A stretch of 64,000 nt of DNA, from contig NZ_JAJMOX010000002.1 of the NCBI RefSeq assembly GCF_020991455.1, forward strand, positions 372,001 through 436,000, in the 5' to 3' direction. This DNA is from Flavobacterium sp. JAS. GTDB taxonomy: Bacteria; Bacteroidota; Bacteroidia; Flavobacteriales; Flavobacteriaceae. Below the pieces are notes generated by a model. That model was not told where the DNA came from. It did no database searches and worked only from the letters and a program-made list of their open reading frames with translations. Of the stretch, positions 17,907 through 28,700 are shown piece after piece; positions within the stretch are counted from its first letter, which is position 1, and the number at the start of each line of letters is the position of its first letter. A program made the position numbers and the translations under genes.

Positions 17907-18761
17907 ATGCTGTTTCTTGTTTTAAGTATTCTCTGTAGTGTAATTGTTGGCGTAATTTTCAAAATAACCCGAAAATATAACGGGAATCCAACTCAAATAG
18001 TCACCTTCAATTATGTATTTGCACTAACACTTTGCTATTTTACTTTTAGCCCGGATTTAACCCAAGTTAACCAGAAAGCACCTTGGAATTTATATATTGC
18101 AATTGGCGTTTTATTGCCTATAGTTTTTCTGTTTTTAGTAGCTTCTATAAAACATATGGGAATCGTAAAAACGGACGCAGCTCAACGATTATCCTTATTT
18201 ATCCCAATTTTGGCGGCTTGGTTCATCTTCAAAGAAGAATTCAACTCTTATAAAGTAATCGGACTTGTAATTGGTTTTCTGGCGCTTTTATTGATCTTAA
18301 GAAAACAATCTGAAAACGCAGAGAACAAATGGATTTATCCTGCAGTGGTTTTACTGGGTTTTGGAATTATTGATATCCTTTTCAAGCAAATTGCTTTATA
18401 TACTACTTTGCCTTATACGACATCTTTGTTTGTAGTTTTTTGTATTTCCTTGGGAGTTGCAGCTCTGATAAGTATTTATGAAATTGGAATTAAAAACGTC
18501 AAATTAGAGCCTAAAAATATTCTTTTTGGAGCTTTAGTCGGAATTTTTAATTTCGGAAATATTCTGTTTTACTTAAAAGCACATAAGGCTTTCGCCGAAA
18601 ATCCATCGACTGTTTTTGCCGGAATGAACATGGGAGTTATTATCTTGGGAAGTCTTGTTGGATTACTTTTTTTTAAAGAAAAACTGTCCAAAATCAACTT
18701 TGCAGGTATCTTTTTAGCCTTAATTTCTATTATTTTGATTGTTATTTCACAATTTAACTAA
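17907..18761 (+). CDS. EamA/DMT-superfamily transporter
   Basis: 284 residues from ATG 17907. An upstream in-frame TTG at 17886 overlaps the promoter and is rejected. About ten hydrophobic helices fall in two five-helix halves, the layout of EamA drug/metabolite transporters. The conserved first-half element RLSLFIPILAAWFIFKEEF and the second-half MNMGVIILGSLVGLLFFKEKL are the duplicated EamA signature. Inner membrane; substrate unknown. Confidence 0.88.
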   Translation: MLFLVLSILCSVIVGVIFKITRKYNGNPTQIVTFNYVFALTLCYFTFSPDLTQVNQKAPWNLYIAIGVLLPIVFLFLVASIKHMGIVKTDAAQRLSLFIPILAAWFIFKEEFNSYKVIGLVIGFLALLLILRKQSENAENKWIYPAVVLLGFGIIDILFKQIALYTTLPYTTSLFVVFCISLGVAALISIYEIGIKNVKLEPKNILFGALVGIFNFGNILFYLKAHKAFAENPSTVFAGMNMGVIILGSLVGLLFFKEKLSKINFAGIFLALISIILIVISQFN

Positions 18762-18883
18762 TTTTTTTTAGAAGCTTAAATCCTTAATTTACAGTTCTTT
18801 TTAGAATATGTTTGTATTCTTTGTAAAATAAACTCGACTAATTCTATAGAATTTATAAATATATTTATAAATTTGCAATAACA

Positions 18884-18970
18884 ATGGAAAACTGTAGTCG
18901 ATATATCATCCCGTTTATGTACAGCACAAAGATGTGCTGCATGATGAATCATGTGATGAAATGGCGTTAA
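18884..18970 (+). CDS. Candidate Cys/Met-rich leader peptide, 28 residues
   Basis: ATG 18884, preceded by a TAAATTTG box (18868-18875), to TAA 18970. The peptide carries three Cys and six Met, including the run KMCCMMNHVMKWR. A strong terminator begins 35 bases after its stop. The last codons (ATGAAATGGC, 18956-18965) nearly duplicate the terminator's right arm, so they could pair with its left arm. This looks like a leader peptide with attenuator, but the ORF is short enough to arise by chance, and I know no homologue. Confidence 0.4.
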   Translation: MENCSRYIIPFMYSTKMCCMMNHVMKWR

Positions 18971-19004
18971 TAGAGAAAGTACACTTGTTAGTTATTTTTT
19001 TTTT

Positions 19005-19035
19005 AGCCTTTCATGCACCATGAAAGGCTTTTTTT
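19005..19035 (+). terminator. Intrinsic terminator between the leader ORF and glutamate dehydrogenase
   Basis: AGCCTTTCATG (19005-19015) and CATGAAAGGCT (19019-19029) pair perfectly over a 3-base loop and run into 7 T. It could end a small RNA or act as an attenuator for the gene at 19230. Confidence 0.85.
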
Positions 19036-19058
19036 AGAATTAGTAAAAAATTGAGGAT

Positions 19059-19133
19059 ATGAGATCAAATAGAAATACCAATATAATGATGCAATGTTGT
19101 CTAATTAAAATTCCATGTTGGCGAATGCAATAA
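19059..19133 (+). CDS. Second candidate Cys/Met-containing micro-ORF, 24 residues
   Basis: ATG 19059, preceded by TTGAGG, which could act as a ribosome site, to TAA 19133. The peptide contains IMMQCCLIKIPCWRMQ, again with adjacent Met and adjacent Cys and a Trp-Arg near its end, like the ORF at 18884. It lies between the terminator and glutamate dehydrogenase. Coding status is uncertain. Confidence 0.3.
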   Translation: MRSNRNTNIMMQCCLIKIPCWRMQ

Positions 19134-19229
19134 TTATGGATAAATAAATACTTTTTGAAAACGATTCTAAAAGTGTTTTAAATAGACAAAATTCTTAATC
19201 ACACAAACCCAAATTAAAAGATATATATT

Positions 19230-20516
19230 ATGAGTGCAGAAATTATAAAACAGAATCCCTTTCAATCTATGATTGATCGTTTTAATATCGCAGCGGATAT
19301 TCTGAACCTTGATGAATCCATCAGGCAAAAATTGCAACGTCCGGAAAAACAAATCGTTGTTAATTTTGCCATTACTTTAGATAATGGAACAATTCAAAAC
19401 TTTGAAGGATATCGCGTGATTCACAATACAGCATTAGGACCATCAAAAGGAGGAATCCGTTATGATACCTCGGTAAATCTGGATGAAGTAAAAGCCTTAG
19501 CAGCCTGGATGACCTGGAAATCAGCGGTAACAGGAATTCCCTTTGGAGGAGCAAAAGGCGGAATCATTTGTGACCCAAGAACACTTTCTAAAACAGAATT
19601 AGAAAAAATTACCAGAGCTTATACCAAAACATTAGCGGATATTTTTGGACCTGAAAAAGACGTTCCGGCGCCGGATATGGGAACAGGCCCAGATGAGATG
19701 GGATGGTTAATGGATGAGTTTTCAATAGTTCACGGCAAAACAATTCATGCCGTAGTGACTGGAAAACATTTACATTCCGGAGGCTCTTTAGGCAGAGTAG
19801 AAGCAACAGGAAGAGGCGTAAGTATTATTACATTACTGGCACTTCAAAAATTAAGACTAAGACCTGCCAGATCTACGGTGGCTATTCAGGGATTTGGAAA
19901 TGTTGGATTGCATTCGGCTTTATTTTTATTCGAAAAAGGATTAAAAGTTGTGGCCGTAAGTGATGTTTCGGAAGCTTTCTATAATCCGGAAGGACTTAAT
20001 ATTCCGGAGTTGATTTTGTATTATAATCTCAATAATAAAAGCATAAAAGGATATCCGAACTCGGTTGCTATAAAACACGAAGATTTATTGCTTTTGGATG
20101 TTGATGTATTAATTCCTGCTGCAAAAGAAGATGTAATTACGCAAAAGAACGCAAATGATATTCGTGCCAAAATTATAGTTGAAGGTGCAAACGGACCAGT
20201 TTCATCAGATGCTGATAAAATATTGCATGATAATAATGTTTTGGTTATTCCTGATATTTTAGCAAATGCCGGGGGTGTTACCGTTTCGTATTTCGAATGG
20301 CTTCAGAATTCACTTTTAGAATCGTGGAGAATTCACCAAATCAATACACGTTTGGAAGATATTTTAGAAAAAGGTTTCGAAACCGTTTTTAGAATTGCAC
20401 TTAAGCATAATGTGACGCCACGAATTGCAGCTTATATTATTGCTTTACAAAAAGTAGCCGATACGCAATCTGTTAAAGAAGTGGCATTGGAAGCTCCAAA
20501 GTACAGACAAAATTAG
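19230..20516 (+). CDS. gdhA: Glutamate dehydrogenase (Glu/Leu/Phe/Val family)
   Basis: Reversible oxidative deamination of glutamate to 2-oxoglutarate and ammonia in the cytoplasm. At 428 residues it fits the hexameric short GDH class. Substrate-binding GPSKGGIRY, catalytic-lysine region PFGGAKGGI and DVPAPDMGTG lie in the N-terminal domain. The Rossmann glycine motif GFGNVG and the later ANAGGVTVSYFEWLQN follow. The coenzyme preference (NAD or NADP) is not decided from the sequence. A 190-base upstream region carries a terminator and two micro-ORFs, so its expression may be attenuated. Confidence 0.94.
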   Translation: MSAEIIKQNPFQSMIDRFNIAADILNLDESIRQKLQRPEKQIVVNFAITLDNGTIQNFEGYRVIHNTALGPSKGGIRYDTSVNLDEVKALAAWMTWKSAVTGIPFGGAKGGIICDPRTLSKTELEKITRAYTKTLADIFGPEKDVPAPDMGTGPDEMGWLMDEFSIVHGKTIHAVVTGKHLHSGGSLGRVEATGRGVSIITLLALQKLRLRPARSTVAIQGFGNVGLHSALFLFEKGLKVVAVSDVSEAFYNPEGLNIPELILYYNLNNKSIKGYPNSVAIKHEDLLLLDVDVLIPAAKEDVITQKNANDIRAKIIVEGANGPVSSDADKILHDNNVLVIPDILANAGGVTVSYFEWLQNSLLESWRIHQINTRLEDILEKGFETVFRIALKHNVTPRIAAYIIALQKVADTQSVKEVALEAPKYRQN

Positions 20517-20661
20517 AATTGGCTTTCTAAAGGGATGAAGATAATTTTCATTGGTTATTATTCTGAAAAGATAAACGATAAGCAATGGAAATGTCTTTTT
20601 CTTAGTTTTAAAATGAATCGAATAAAAGTTTTTTAGAAATCAAAAAAAGTAATTTTTAAAA

Positions 20662-21885
20662 ATGGAACATATTAATTTTCTTGCCTTTGCAATGCCTGCT
20701 TTTTTCTTGTTTTTATTTCTGGAATATAAATTGGCTCAACGAAAAGAAAGACCGGAAATTTTCAATTACGAAAGTTCTGTTTCAAATATTAGTATTGGTA
20801 TTGCCGAAAGATTAATCAACTTATTTATTGCGGCCAGTTTTTATCAATTGTATTATTTTATATATAACAATTATCGAATTTTTGACATCCCAAGTAATGC
20901 TTTTGTGTGGATTGGATTAATTCTCGCCACAGATTTTGTTTGGTATTGGTACCACAGATTGGGGCACGAAGTCAATTTTTTCTGGGCAGCGCATATTGTG
21001 CATCATCATAGCGAAGAATTTAATTTTACGGCAGCAGCCAGAATTACGACTTTTCAGGCGATTGTCAGAACCGGATTTTGGTGTGTCTTGCCTTTTGTAG
21101 GTTTTCATCCCGCGATGGTAATTACAATGCTCATTGTTCATGGTGCGTATTCTTTTTTTACGCATACACAGCTTATAGGAAAGATAAAATGGTTGGAATA
21201 TGTTTTTGTAACGCCCTCGGTTCATGGAATTCATCATGCTTCTGATGAGAAATATTTAGATAAAAACTACGGTGATATGTTCACTTTTTGGGATCGTATT
21301 TTTGGAACTTTCCAGGAAGAAGAAGAAAGACCCAAATATGGATTAACGCATCCGCTAAAAAGCTATAGTTTTTTGTGGCAACACTTTCATTATTACTTTG
21401 AAATTTATGAATTATGGAAACGCTCAAAAGGTTTTAAAGCCAGATGGAAAGCTGTTTTTGGAAGTCCCGCGCATATGGATCAGGATATTCGTCCAACATT
21501 AGAAAAACGCTTTTTACAGGATAAAGCTAATCCCCATCAAAGATTGAGGTTTAGGAATTACCTTTATATACAATTGGGAATCTCTACTTTGGTGTTAACT
21601 ATTTTTACCTATTATTTTGACCTTTTAAGTGTTTTGGATAAGGTTTTTGTGCTTTCTATAATTTTGATAACACTTATTAATTGCGGCGCTTTATTAGAAC
21701 AACGAAAATGGATGTATTATCTCGAGTATGCTCGTATTTTTATGATCACAACTTATTTTTTATACGAAGAAAATATGATAACATTTTTCTTTGTTCCGTT
21801 GGCAATTATGATTTTTGCCGAGCAATTATTCTCCCTGGGAAAAAGATATCAAAACGTGATACTTCAATTAGAAACTTCAGAATAA
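20662..21885 (+). CDS. Sterol desaturase/fatty acid hydroxylase family membrane protein
   Basis: 407 residues with several membrane helices and the His clusters of the di-iron superfamily: HRLGH, HIVHHHSEE and HGIHH. This pattern resembles alkylglycerol monooxygenase-type proteins as well as sterol desaturases. The C-terminal third adds four more hydrophobic segments. Likely oxidises a lipid in the inner membrane; the specific substrate is not deducible. Confidence 0.9.
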   Translation: MEHINFLAFAMPAFFLFLFLEYKLAQRKERPEIFNYESSVSNISIGIAERLINLFIAASFYQLYYFIYNNYRIFDIPSNAFVWIGLILATDFVWYWYHRLGHEVNFFWAAHIVHHHSEEFNFTAAARITTFQAIVRTGFWCVLPFVGFHPAMVITMLIVHGAYSFFTHTQLIGKIKWLEYVFVTPSVHGIHHASDEKYLDKNYGDMFTFWDRIFGTFQEEEERPKYGLTHPLKSYSFLWQHFHYYFEIYELWKRSKGFKARWKAVFGSPAHMDQDIRPTLEKRFLQDKANPHQRLRFRNYLYIQLGISTLVLTIFTYYFDLLSVLDKVFVLSIILITLINCGALLEQRKWMYYLEYARIFMITTYFLYEENMITFFFVPLAIMIFAEQLFSLGKRYQNVILQLETSE

Positions 21886-21900
21886 ACTATAAAAAGAAAG

Positions 21901-21969
21901 CGCCACGAATTCACGAATTTTTCTTCATGCAGATGCAAAAATAATTCGTGAATTCGTGGCGTTTTTTTT
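21901..21969. terminator. Bidirectional terminator made of a 19-bp perfect inverted repeat
   Basis: CGCCACGAATTCACGAATT (21901-21919) is exactly complementary to 21943-21961, with A-rich and T-rich flanks on both sides. It sits between convergent genes. The core CACGAATTCACGAATT is of the type found as dispersed repeats in flavobacteria, and a related text-like fragment follows at 21975-22040. Confidence 0.8.
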
Positions 21970-22046
21970 CTTTTTTGCCATAGATTAAAATGATTTTTCT
22001 AATCTGTGTCAATCTGTTTTAACCCGTCCAATTCGTGGGCAAAAAA

Positions 22047-23645
22047 TCATATAGTTTTAATTGCCATAATCTTCTCTTCAAAAGTATCTTTAAAATCTGA
22101 TTTGCTTTTGATTCTGGTTTTATACGTATAAATTGTAGCTACAGAAAGTTCCAGAAATTCTGCCATTTGGCTGCTGTCCTGAATTCCTAATCGGTATAAA
22201 GCAAAAATGCGGAGTTCAGTATTTAAAAGTTCTCCTTTTTTGACAATACATTTGTGATCGTTCGGGAATAAATGGTTAAAATCATTCACAAAAGTAGGGA
22301 ATAGCTTCAGGAAGATTTCATCAAATTGATGGAAAAGATTCTCGCGTTCTTCCTTTACATTATAACGTTTCAAACTTGCAATAACTTCATCTGTTTTCTT
22401 GGTGATGATTTTATGCAGCGTACTTTTCTGAATATGATCGATTTTATTAATAAAGGCCGAAGTTGCCTTGATAAAATACGTAATATATTCTTCTTTAATA
22501 GCATTTGCTTCGCTCAAACTGATATTCATTTCCTGAAGTTGTGCATAAGACGAAGCCATTATTTTTCGGGCTTTATTTCTTTCTTTTAATTGTTTGAAAA
22601 TAATAATCGAAAACAAAACAATAATTAACGTCAAGATTGTTAATAGAATAATGATCTTTTCGAGTTTATCATTTTTGTCTTTTACATTATTCAGCTGTGC
22701 TTTTTCGATAATGGGTAATATAGAAGAGATTTCAATTTTACGATGTCTTGCATTATAAAACGTTGCATCATCCATAGCAATATTAATATACTCATTTGCT
22801 TTGTCGAGATAACCCATTTTAAAGAGTTCATTGGCAAGATTTCTAAGGGCAACGGTTTCTTTTGTCGCATTTTTAACATCGGCAATAGCGGCGAGTGCCA
22901 GATATTGAATGGCTTTTTTGGTATAACCTCTTTCGGAATAAATATAACCCAGACTAGAAGTTGCAATACCATAATAATCCGGCGGCAAATCATAATTATT
23001 AATCCAATAGCTAAACGCAAATTCGGCGCCACGCCAATCCTGCTGTTTTAAACGTTTTAAACTTTCGGCTGCCCAGTATTCATTGGTATTGGTACCGATG
23101 AGCTCCAATGCTTTTTTCAGGAAATGATTTCCTTGCTGTACATAATGGATATTAAAACGCTTATCACCATTATAATCGGACAGATCGTAATAGGCGCGGG
23201 CTTTGATGGAATAATATTCAAATTTGTGCTTTTGATCGAGTTTTTTGTCGTCAATGATATTTAAGGTATCTATAGCTTCTTTAAAAAGGCCCGAAGAAAG
23301 CAGTACAAAACCTTCTTTAATTCGGCTTTTGGCCAAATATTGTGGGTTTTTTAAAACGATGGCTTTTATTTTAGCTTCTTCAAGATAGTAATAAGCAGAG
23401 TCATATTTAAAGGATTTATACTCTTCAAATAATGCCATATAGGTATTGTACAACTGCTCGTTGTTTTGACTTACCGTAAATTTTGAAACATTTCTTTTTA
23501 ATGCTTCAATTTTATGATATTTCTGTTTTAAGTACACCTCTTTTTTGAGTAGTACTTTATCTAATTCTTCTAGAACAGGATTTGTCTCTTTGGCTGTTAG
23601 AGAAAAACCCGCAATGAAAAAATATAGAATTAATATTCTTTGCAT
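22047..23645 (-). CDS. SusR-like membrane-bound transcriptional regulator (DUF6377-type)
   Basis: 532 residues. A signal peptide (about 1-18) leads into a TPR-like periplasmic helical domain (about 20-320). A single membrane helix ([19 protein letters not shown], near 330) is followed by a helical linker and a C-terminal LuxR-like HTH ([25 protein letters not shown]). This plan is that of SusR, which senses starch oligosaccharides in the periplasm and activates sus genes. The gene is divergent from the PUL at 24118-33737 and is its likely regulator. The inducer is inferred to be a glucan fragment, given the GH97 gene. Confidence 0.88.
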   Translation of the reverse strand: MQRILILYFFIAGFSLTAKETNPVLEELDKVLLKKEVYLKQKYHKIEALKRNVSKFTVSQNNEQLYNTYMALFEEYKSFKYDSAYYYLEEAKIKAIVLKNPQYLAKSRIKEGFVLLSSGLFKEAIDTLNIIDDKKLDQKHKFEYYSIKARAYYDLSDYNGDKRFNIHYVQQGNHFLKKALELIGTNTNEYWAAESLKRLKQQDWRGAEFAFSYWINNYDLPPDYYGIATSSLGYIYSERGYTKKAIQYLALAAIADVKNATKETVALRNLANELFKMGYLDKANEYINIAMDDATFYNARHRKIEISSILPIIEKAQLNNVKDKNDKLEKIIILLTILTLIIVLFSIIIFKQLKERNKARKIMASSYAQLQEMNISLSEANAIKEEYITYFIKATSAFINKIDHIQKSTLHKIITKKTDEVIASLKRYNVKEERENLFHQFDEIFLKLFPTFVNDFNHLFPNDHKCIVKKGELLNTELRIFALYRLGIQDSSQMAEFLELSVATIYTYKTRIKSKSDFKDTFEEKIMAIKTI

Positions 23646-24117
23646 GGTTTGGGTTGGTTTAGGGGAATTTTTGGATTCTTTTTGAGCTAGTTCGTTTTTA
23701 ATTCAAATTTAGTTTAAGAGTTGATGATTAGCAACTTTTAAAATGAGCAACTTCTTCTTAAAATACATCTAAAAAGGAAGTTAAGCACGAGAAAATGGTT
23801 TTGAAATGTTAAAAGCGGTTTAATAACTTGCAATTATACAATAAAAAGCTAATAAATATATGTATAGTTGAAAAAATATATAATTTAATTTCCATATTGT
23901 CATTTTTGCCATTGATTTTGTGCTTTTTTCATCTATACAGCATCTTGATTTTTGTAAATCTATTTAAAATTTAATCTATTGATTTTTAATAAGTTAGTAT
24001 TTGTTTTCTCTGAATTTTATCTTGATTTTTCACGGATTTTTTTTTTTAGATTTATTTAACATCTAGTTTCGTGCTGTCCTTTTAAAGGGATAAAAAACTA
24101 ACAAAAACCACAATTGT
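23646..24117. other. Divergent control region between the SusR-like gene and the PUL
   Basis: 472 bases without a gene, very AT-rich. The left end carries the regulator promoter (23704-23734). The PUL promoter should be in the right part, but no full TAnnTTTG box with -33 element stands out, consistent with activator dependence. A T-tract occurs at 24040-24050. Confidence 0.5.
23704..23734 (-). promoter_or_regulatory. Promoter of the SusR-like regulator gene
   Basis: On the minus strand TTG (23734-23732), 20 bases, then TAAATTTG (23711-23704). Both boxes and the spacing fit the Bacteroidota consensus, about 60 bases upstream of the start codon. Confidence 0.7.
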
Positions 24118-24642
24118 ATGAGATGTAAAAGTATTTATTGGTTAGCTGTTATTATGTGTTTATTTGCCATTGGCTGTGACAATACAGATGACGGAAGCTA
24201 CGTTGACCCGATTACCATTTATGAGAAAGTAAATGGAAACTGGGGATTAACAAATTTGAAAATGGTTGATGAATTTGCCAAGGCAAATAAGATCGAACCA
24301 AACGAACAAAACTTGAGTACCTGGTTTAACTACGAAGATTTTAAAATCAAATTTAACGTAGATGAAAATGAAAATCCTACAAGTTATGAAGTTACAGGCA
24401 ATGTTCCTCCATTATTTGCTGCAAAAGGATTTTGGCAATTAAGCACAGCTTTTCAACAAACAACCGGAGGTGGTCCTGCAAAAATCTATTTGTATAGTGA
24501 TGCTGGAAAAACTCAAAAAACAGATGAACTTGTATTGACTTCTGTTCCGGGTAAAAATGGAGAAATGGAGTTTCAATTGATACACTCCTCAGGAGGTAGC
24601 CCGTTCGTTTCTTATGTATTCAAATTAAATGCTATTAATTAA
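24118..24642 (+). CDS. Surface lipoprotein, DUF5004-like, first gene of the PUL
   Basis: 174 residues with a lipoprotein signal peptide (lipobox FAIGC) followed by an acidic Asp-rich segment (DNTDDGSYVDP), typical of surface export in Bacteroidota. The remainder is a compact beta domain beginning IYEKVNGNWGLTNLKMVDE, resembling lipocalin-like DUF5004 proteins. It probably sits on the cell surface as an accessory glycan-binding protein. It is followed 8 bases later by the 360-residue gene. Position ahead of SusC is unusual; SusE/SusF-type genes usually follow SusD. Confidence 0.75.
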   Translation: MRCKSIYWLAVIMCLFAIGCDNTDDGSYVDPITIYEKVNGNWGLTNLKMVDEFAKANKIEPNEQNLSTWFNYEDFKIKFNVDENENPTSYEVTGNVPPLFAAKGFWQLSTAFQQTTGGGPAKIYLYSDAGKTQKTDELVLTSVPGKNGEMEFQLIHSSGGSPFVSYVFKLNAIN

Positions 24643-24650
24643 AAAGTAAT

Positions 24651-25733
24651 ATGAAAAAAATTATATATACAATTTTACTTGCCCTTTTGATGGCCCCTAA
24701 TTTTATCAAAGCGCAAGAAGCTGCGGGATCTGTAGGTGCAATGTCATCGTTTCCGGTAGTGTACAAATATGATGAAAAAGTTACCTGGTATTTTGATCTT
24801 TCAGGAACCACATTTGCAGAAACCGAAGATCTTTATATCTGGATTTGGTCACCTTCTGAGCCAGATGCAGGAAACTGGGAAAACTCTTCAGATTTTGCAA
24901 AACTGCATTATGAAGGCAACAAAGTTTGGAGTTTTACTTTAACTCCAACAACCTATTTTTCTAAAACCCCGGATGAAATTGCAGCAAGCGCCGGATTTTG
25001 GTTTCGTTTAAAAAACAAAAATGGATCGAAACAAAGCGAGGTGGCAAATGTGCCATACACTGATTTTTCATCATTTTACACCGCAAATGAGCTGATCAGA
25101 GCTTATCCAACAAAACCAACACTTGATAAAGGAGTAAGTATTTTGTTTAATGCTAATCTGGCTCCGGGATTTGCAGGGGCAACAAGTGTACACATGCATA
25201 GCGGATTGAACGACTGGGATCTTAAACAAGAATACCAATCATGGTTACCGGATATTGTTGAAAAAACAAAACTGAAAGATCTAGGAAACGGTTTTTATAA
25301 AATGGATTTGGTTCCAAAAACATATTACAATGCGCCGGATGGTTACGAGATGAAAAATTTAGTTTTTCTGATGGTAAAAGACGATTGGGCAGGAACAATT
25401 CCGGATCAGGTTTTATACGCAGGAGCTTATGTACCACCACCGCCACCGGTTTTTGGATTTTTTCCATTACAAATCAGTCAGAAAGATTTTCTGGGTATGT
25501 CAAGAAAAAATAATGAATCTGGTGTAAACAAATTAATCTACACCATTACTGCCGGAAGTAAAATAATTACCGGAGAATTTACAGGTGGAACGGCTGAGAT
25601 AAAGGGATTTGTCAATTTGGTTACAGAACTTAATGGTATTGCGAATTTAACTGAGATTCATGTTTTGGTAAAAGACAATAAAGACAAAACGATTTCGGAT
25701 ACGACGATGCCTCTTAAAACTTTAGACAAATAA
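24651..25733 (+). CDS. Secreted accessory glycan-binding-type protein of the PUL
   Basis: 360 residues. A signal peptide ends near FIKAQ (no lipobox Cys), followed by repeated beta-sandwich modules. The first has aromatic-rich YIWIWSPSEPDAGNWEN and the second SVHMHSGLNDWD, both with the Trp/Asp pattern of starch-binding or SusE/SusF-like domains. A Pro run (VPPPPPVFGF) occurs near 270. Likely binds the PUL's glycan outside the cell or in the periplasm. No catalytic motif recognised. Operon member between the lipoprotein and SusC. Confidence 0.7.
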   Translation: MKKIIYTILLALLMAPNFIKAQEAAGSVGAMSSFPVVYKYDEKVTWYFDLSGTTFAETEDLYIWIWSPSEPDAGNWENSSDFAKLHYEGNKVWSFTLTPTTYFSKTPDEIAASAGFWFRLKNKNGSKQSEVANVPYTDFSSFYTANELIRAYPTKPTLDKGVSILFNANLAPGFAGATSVHMHSGLNDWDLKQEYQSWLPDIVEKTKLKDLGNGFYKMDLVPKTYYNAPDGYEMKNLVFLMVKDDWAGTIPDQVLYAGAYVPPPPPVFGFFPLQISQKDFLGMSRKNNESGVNKLIYTITAGSKIITGEFTGGTAEIKGFVNLVTELNGIANLTEIHVLVKDNKDKTISDTTMPLKTLDK

Positions 25734-25762
25734 TTCACTATCAAATTAAAACATCAATTCTA

Positions 25763-28700
25763 ATGAAGAATAGTAAAAATAAAAAAATAGTCCTACAGCA
25801 AATGTGGACTACTAAATCGCTGGTATTCATGATTTTCATGCTTTTTCTTTCGGCAGGAATGTTTGCTCAGGGAAAAAAACATGTGTCAGGAACCGTTTAT
25901 GACAATACTGGAAATGTATTGCCTGGAGCTTCAGTTTTAGAAACTGGAACCAGAAATGCCACTACTACAGATTTTGACGGAAAATTTGTGCTGGATATAG
26001 CCCTAGGAGGTTCTATTGAAGTTTCTTTTATTGGATCAACCACTCAAAAAGTTCAAATTACTGAAACTACAAAAGCAAACATAGAGGTTCGTTTACAAAA
26101 CGATGGTTATCAGCTTGCAGAGGTTCAGGTAGTTTCTGTTGGATATGGAACTCAAAAGAAATCAGATTTAACGGGTGCTATTTCTTCGCTTAAAGCGGAT
26201 GATTTAGTAAAAGGAACAATCTCTTCTACAGAACAGGTTTTACAGGGAAAAGTTGCAGGATTGGCTATAATTCGTCCTTCGGGAGATCCTGCTGCGGGTT
26301 CTACAATACGATTGCGTGGAGGAACTTCGCTTACAGCAAGCAACAGCCCACTTATTGTTGTTGACGGTATTGCAGGTGTAGATATCAATGTGGTTCAACC
26401 ATCAGATATTAAATCTATAGACGTATTAAAAGATGCTTCGGCGACAGCCATCTACGGATCAAGAGGAGCAAATGGAGTTATTATCATTACAACAAAATCA
26501 GGAACAAAAGGTGTTTCTGTAGTTTACGGCGGTTTATCAAGCATTGGGTATGTGGCAGACAATTTAGATCTTTTATCAGCAAATCAATGGAGAGGCTATG
26601 TTCGCAGTACTGGAAACAAAGATGCAATTGATTATGGCGGAAATACAAACTGGCAAAAAGCAATTGAGCAAACGGCAATTTCGCAATCACATACTTTGAG
26701 TATTAATTCAGGAAAAGCAGATAGCGGTTTTAGAACTTCACTTTCGTACTTGAACAATGAAGGAGTTATCAAAACTACAGGATTGGAAAGATTAAGCGGA
26801 AACGTAAGTGCTTACCAATATCTTGGAGATAACAAAGACGTGAAATTTGACATGGGTTTATTTGCCAATGTTGACAAATGGCATCCTTTGGATTATAGAA
26901 TTTTTGAACGCTCTTATAATTTAAATCCAACAATTCCCGTATATGATGCTAACGGAAAGTTTACATCTGTAGCGGGAACTATCTACGAGAATCCTGTTGA
27001 GATTTTAACCAATAGAACAGTTGACAATGAAAGACACAGATTGTTAGGGTATTTTAAAACGGAGATTAAATTCCTGAATGATTTTACCGCTGTAGGTAAT
27101 ATTTCATACGAACATAACGCCGTAAAAGGAAGTACTTATAAACCAAGCTACGCCGTTATGGAAGGTATAACTGAAGATGGTTATGCTCAAAAAACATATG
27201 CAGAATATGCCAATGCGCAAGGTGAACTTTATGTGAATTACAATAAAGTAATTGACAAACACATCATTGGAGCTCTTGCAGGATATTCGTATTTAGAGAA
27301 TATTTATGAAGGTTTTGGAGCGCAACGCAGCGGTTTTGTTACAGATGCTTTTAGCTACAACAATTTAGGAGCAGGTTACAATTATCGTTTGGGAGATGTG
27401 TATTCTTATAAAGGAAAATCAAATTTAGTGTCGTTTTACGCTCGTGCAAATTATTCTTATGACAGCAAATATTTGTTGACTGCAACAGTAAGACGTGATG
27501 GTTCAAGCCGTTTTGGAGACAACAATAAATGGGGAACTTTCCCATCTGCATCTGCGGCATGGAAAATTTCCAGCGAAGAGTTTATGAGTTCTACAAAAGG
27601 TTGGTTAGACAATTTGAAACTAAGAGTTGGTTATGGAGTTACGGGTAATCAGGACGGGATTGGTGAGTACAAGTCGCTTTCTATTTTAGGAGTTGGAAAC
27701 GACAGTTACTACGATCCGGTTACAGGAACCTGGAGTTTGGCTTATTCTCCAAAACAAAACCCAAATCCTGATTTGAAATGGGAATCTACAAAACAATTAA
27801 ACATTGGTATAGACTTTAGTTTATTTAATAGAATTACAGGCTCATTGGAATATTATTCTAAAAACACAGACGATTTATTATACACTTACGAAGTGCCGCA
27901 ACCTCCTTATTTAGTGGGAACAATGCTAGCAAACGTTGGAGAGATGTCTAATAAAGGAGTGGAACTTACTTTGAATGCAGATATCATTAAAGGAGATAAA
28001 TTTTCTTGGAATGCTAATTTAACATTAGGACACAACGTTCAGAAAATCGAAAAATTATCAAATCCAACGTATAAAACAGATGTTATCTACAGCGGATCAT
28101 TACACGGATTAGCAGGTATGTCAGGACAATATTCTCAAATTATTGCCGAAAGGTATCCAGTTGGAACTTTCTGGGGATTCAGAAATGCGGGACTTGATGA
28201 AAATGGTAAAATTCAGTACTATAATGCAGCGGGAGCTGTAGTTGCTGAAAGTGCTTTGGTAGATGCTGATAAAACAGATTTAGGAAATATTCAACCGGAT
28301 TTGACTATGGGTATTGGAATGAATTTTACTTACGGAAATTTTGATCTTGGTATTTCAGGATACGGAATGTTCGGTCAAAAAGCATTAAACGCTACAAACA
28401 TGATGCTCAACGATCCTAACAGATTACCAACTTTCAACGTGCCGGATGATTTCTTAAACACAGGAATTACATCAGCTCCAAAATATTCAGATTACTGGAT
28501 CGAAGATGCTTCATTCTTTAGACTTCAGACACTTTCAGTTGGCTATACAATGCCATTAAGATCTAAATCTTCGAAATTGAGAGTGTATCTTATGGGAGAA
28601 AATCTTTTTGTAATTACTAGTTACAAAGGAGTTGATCCCGAGATTGGTTTAAACGCTCAGGATGGCGCTGATCAAACAGGTTTAGCAGCGCCGGGAATCG

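Noticed and set aside
22326..23051. Plus-strand frames within the SusR-like gene
   Set aside because: Shadows of a long gene with clear domain order on the minus strand.
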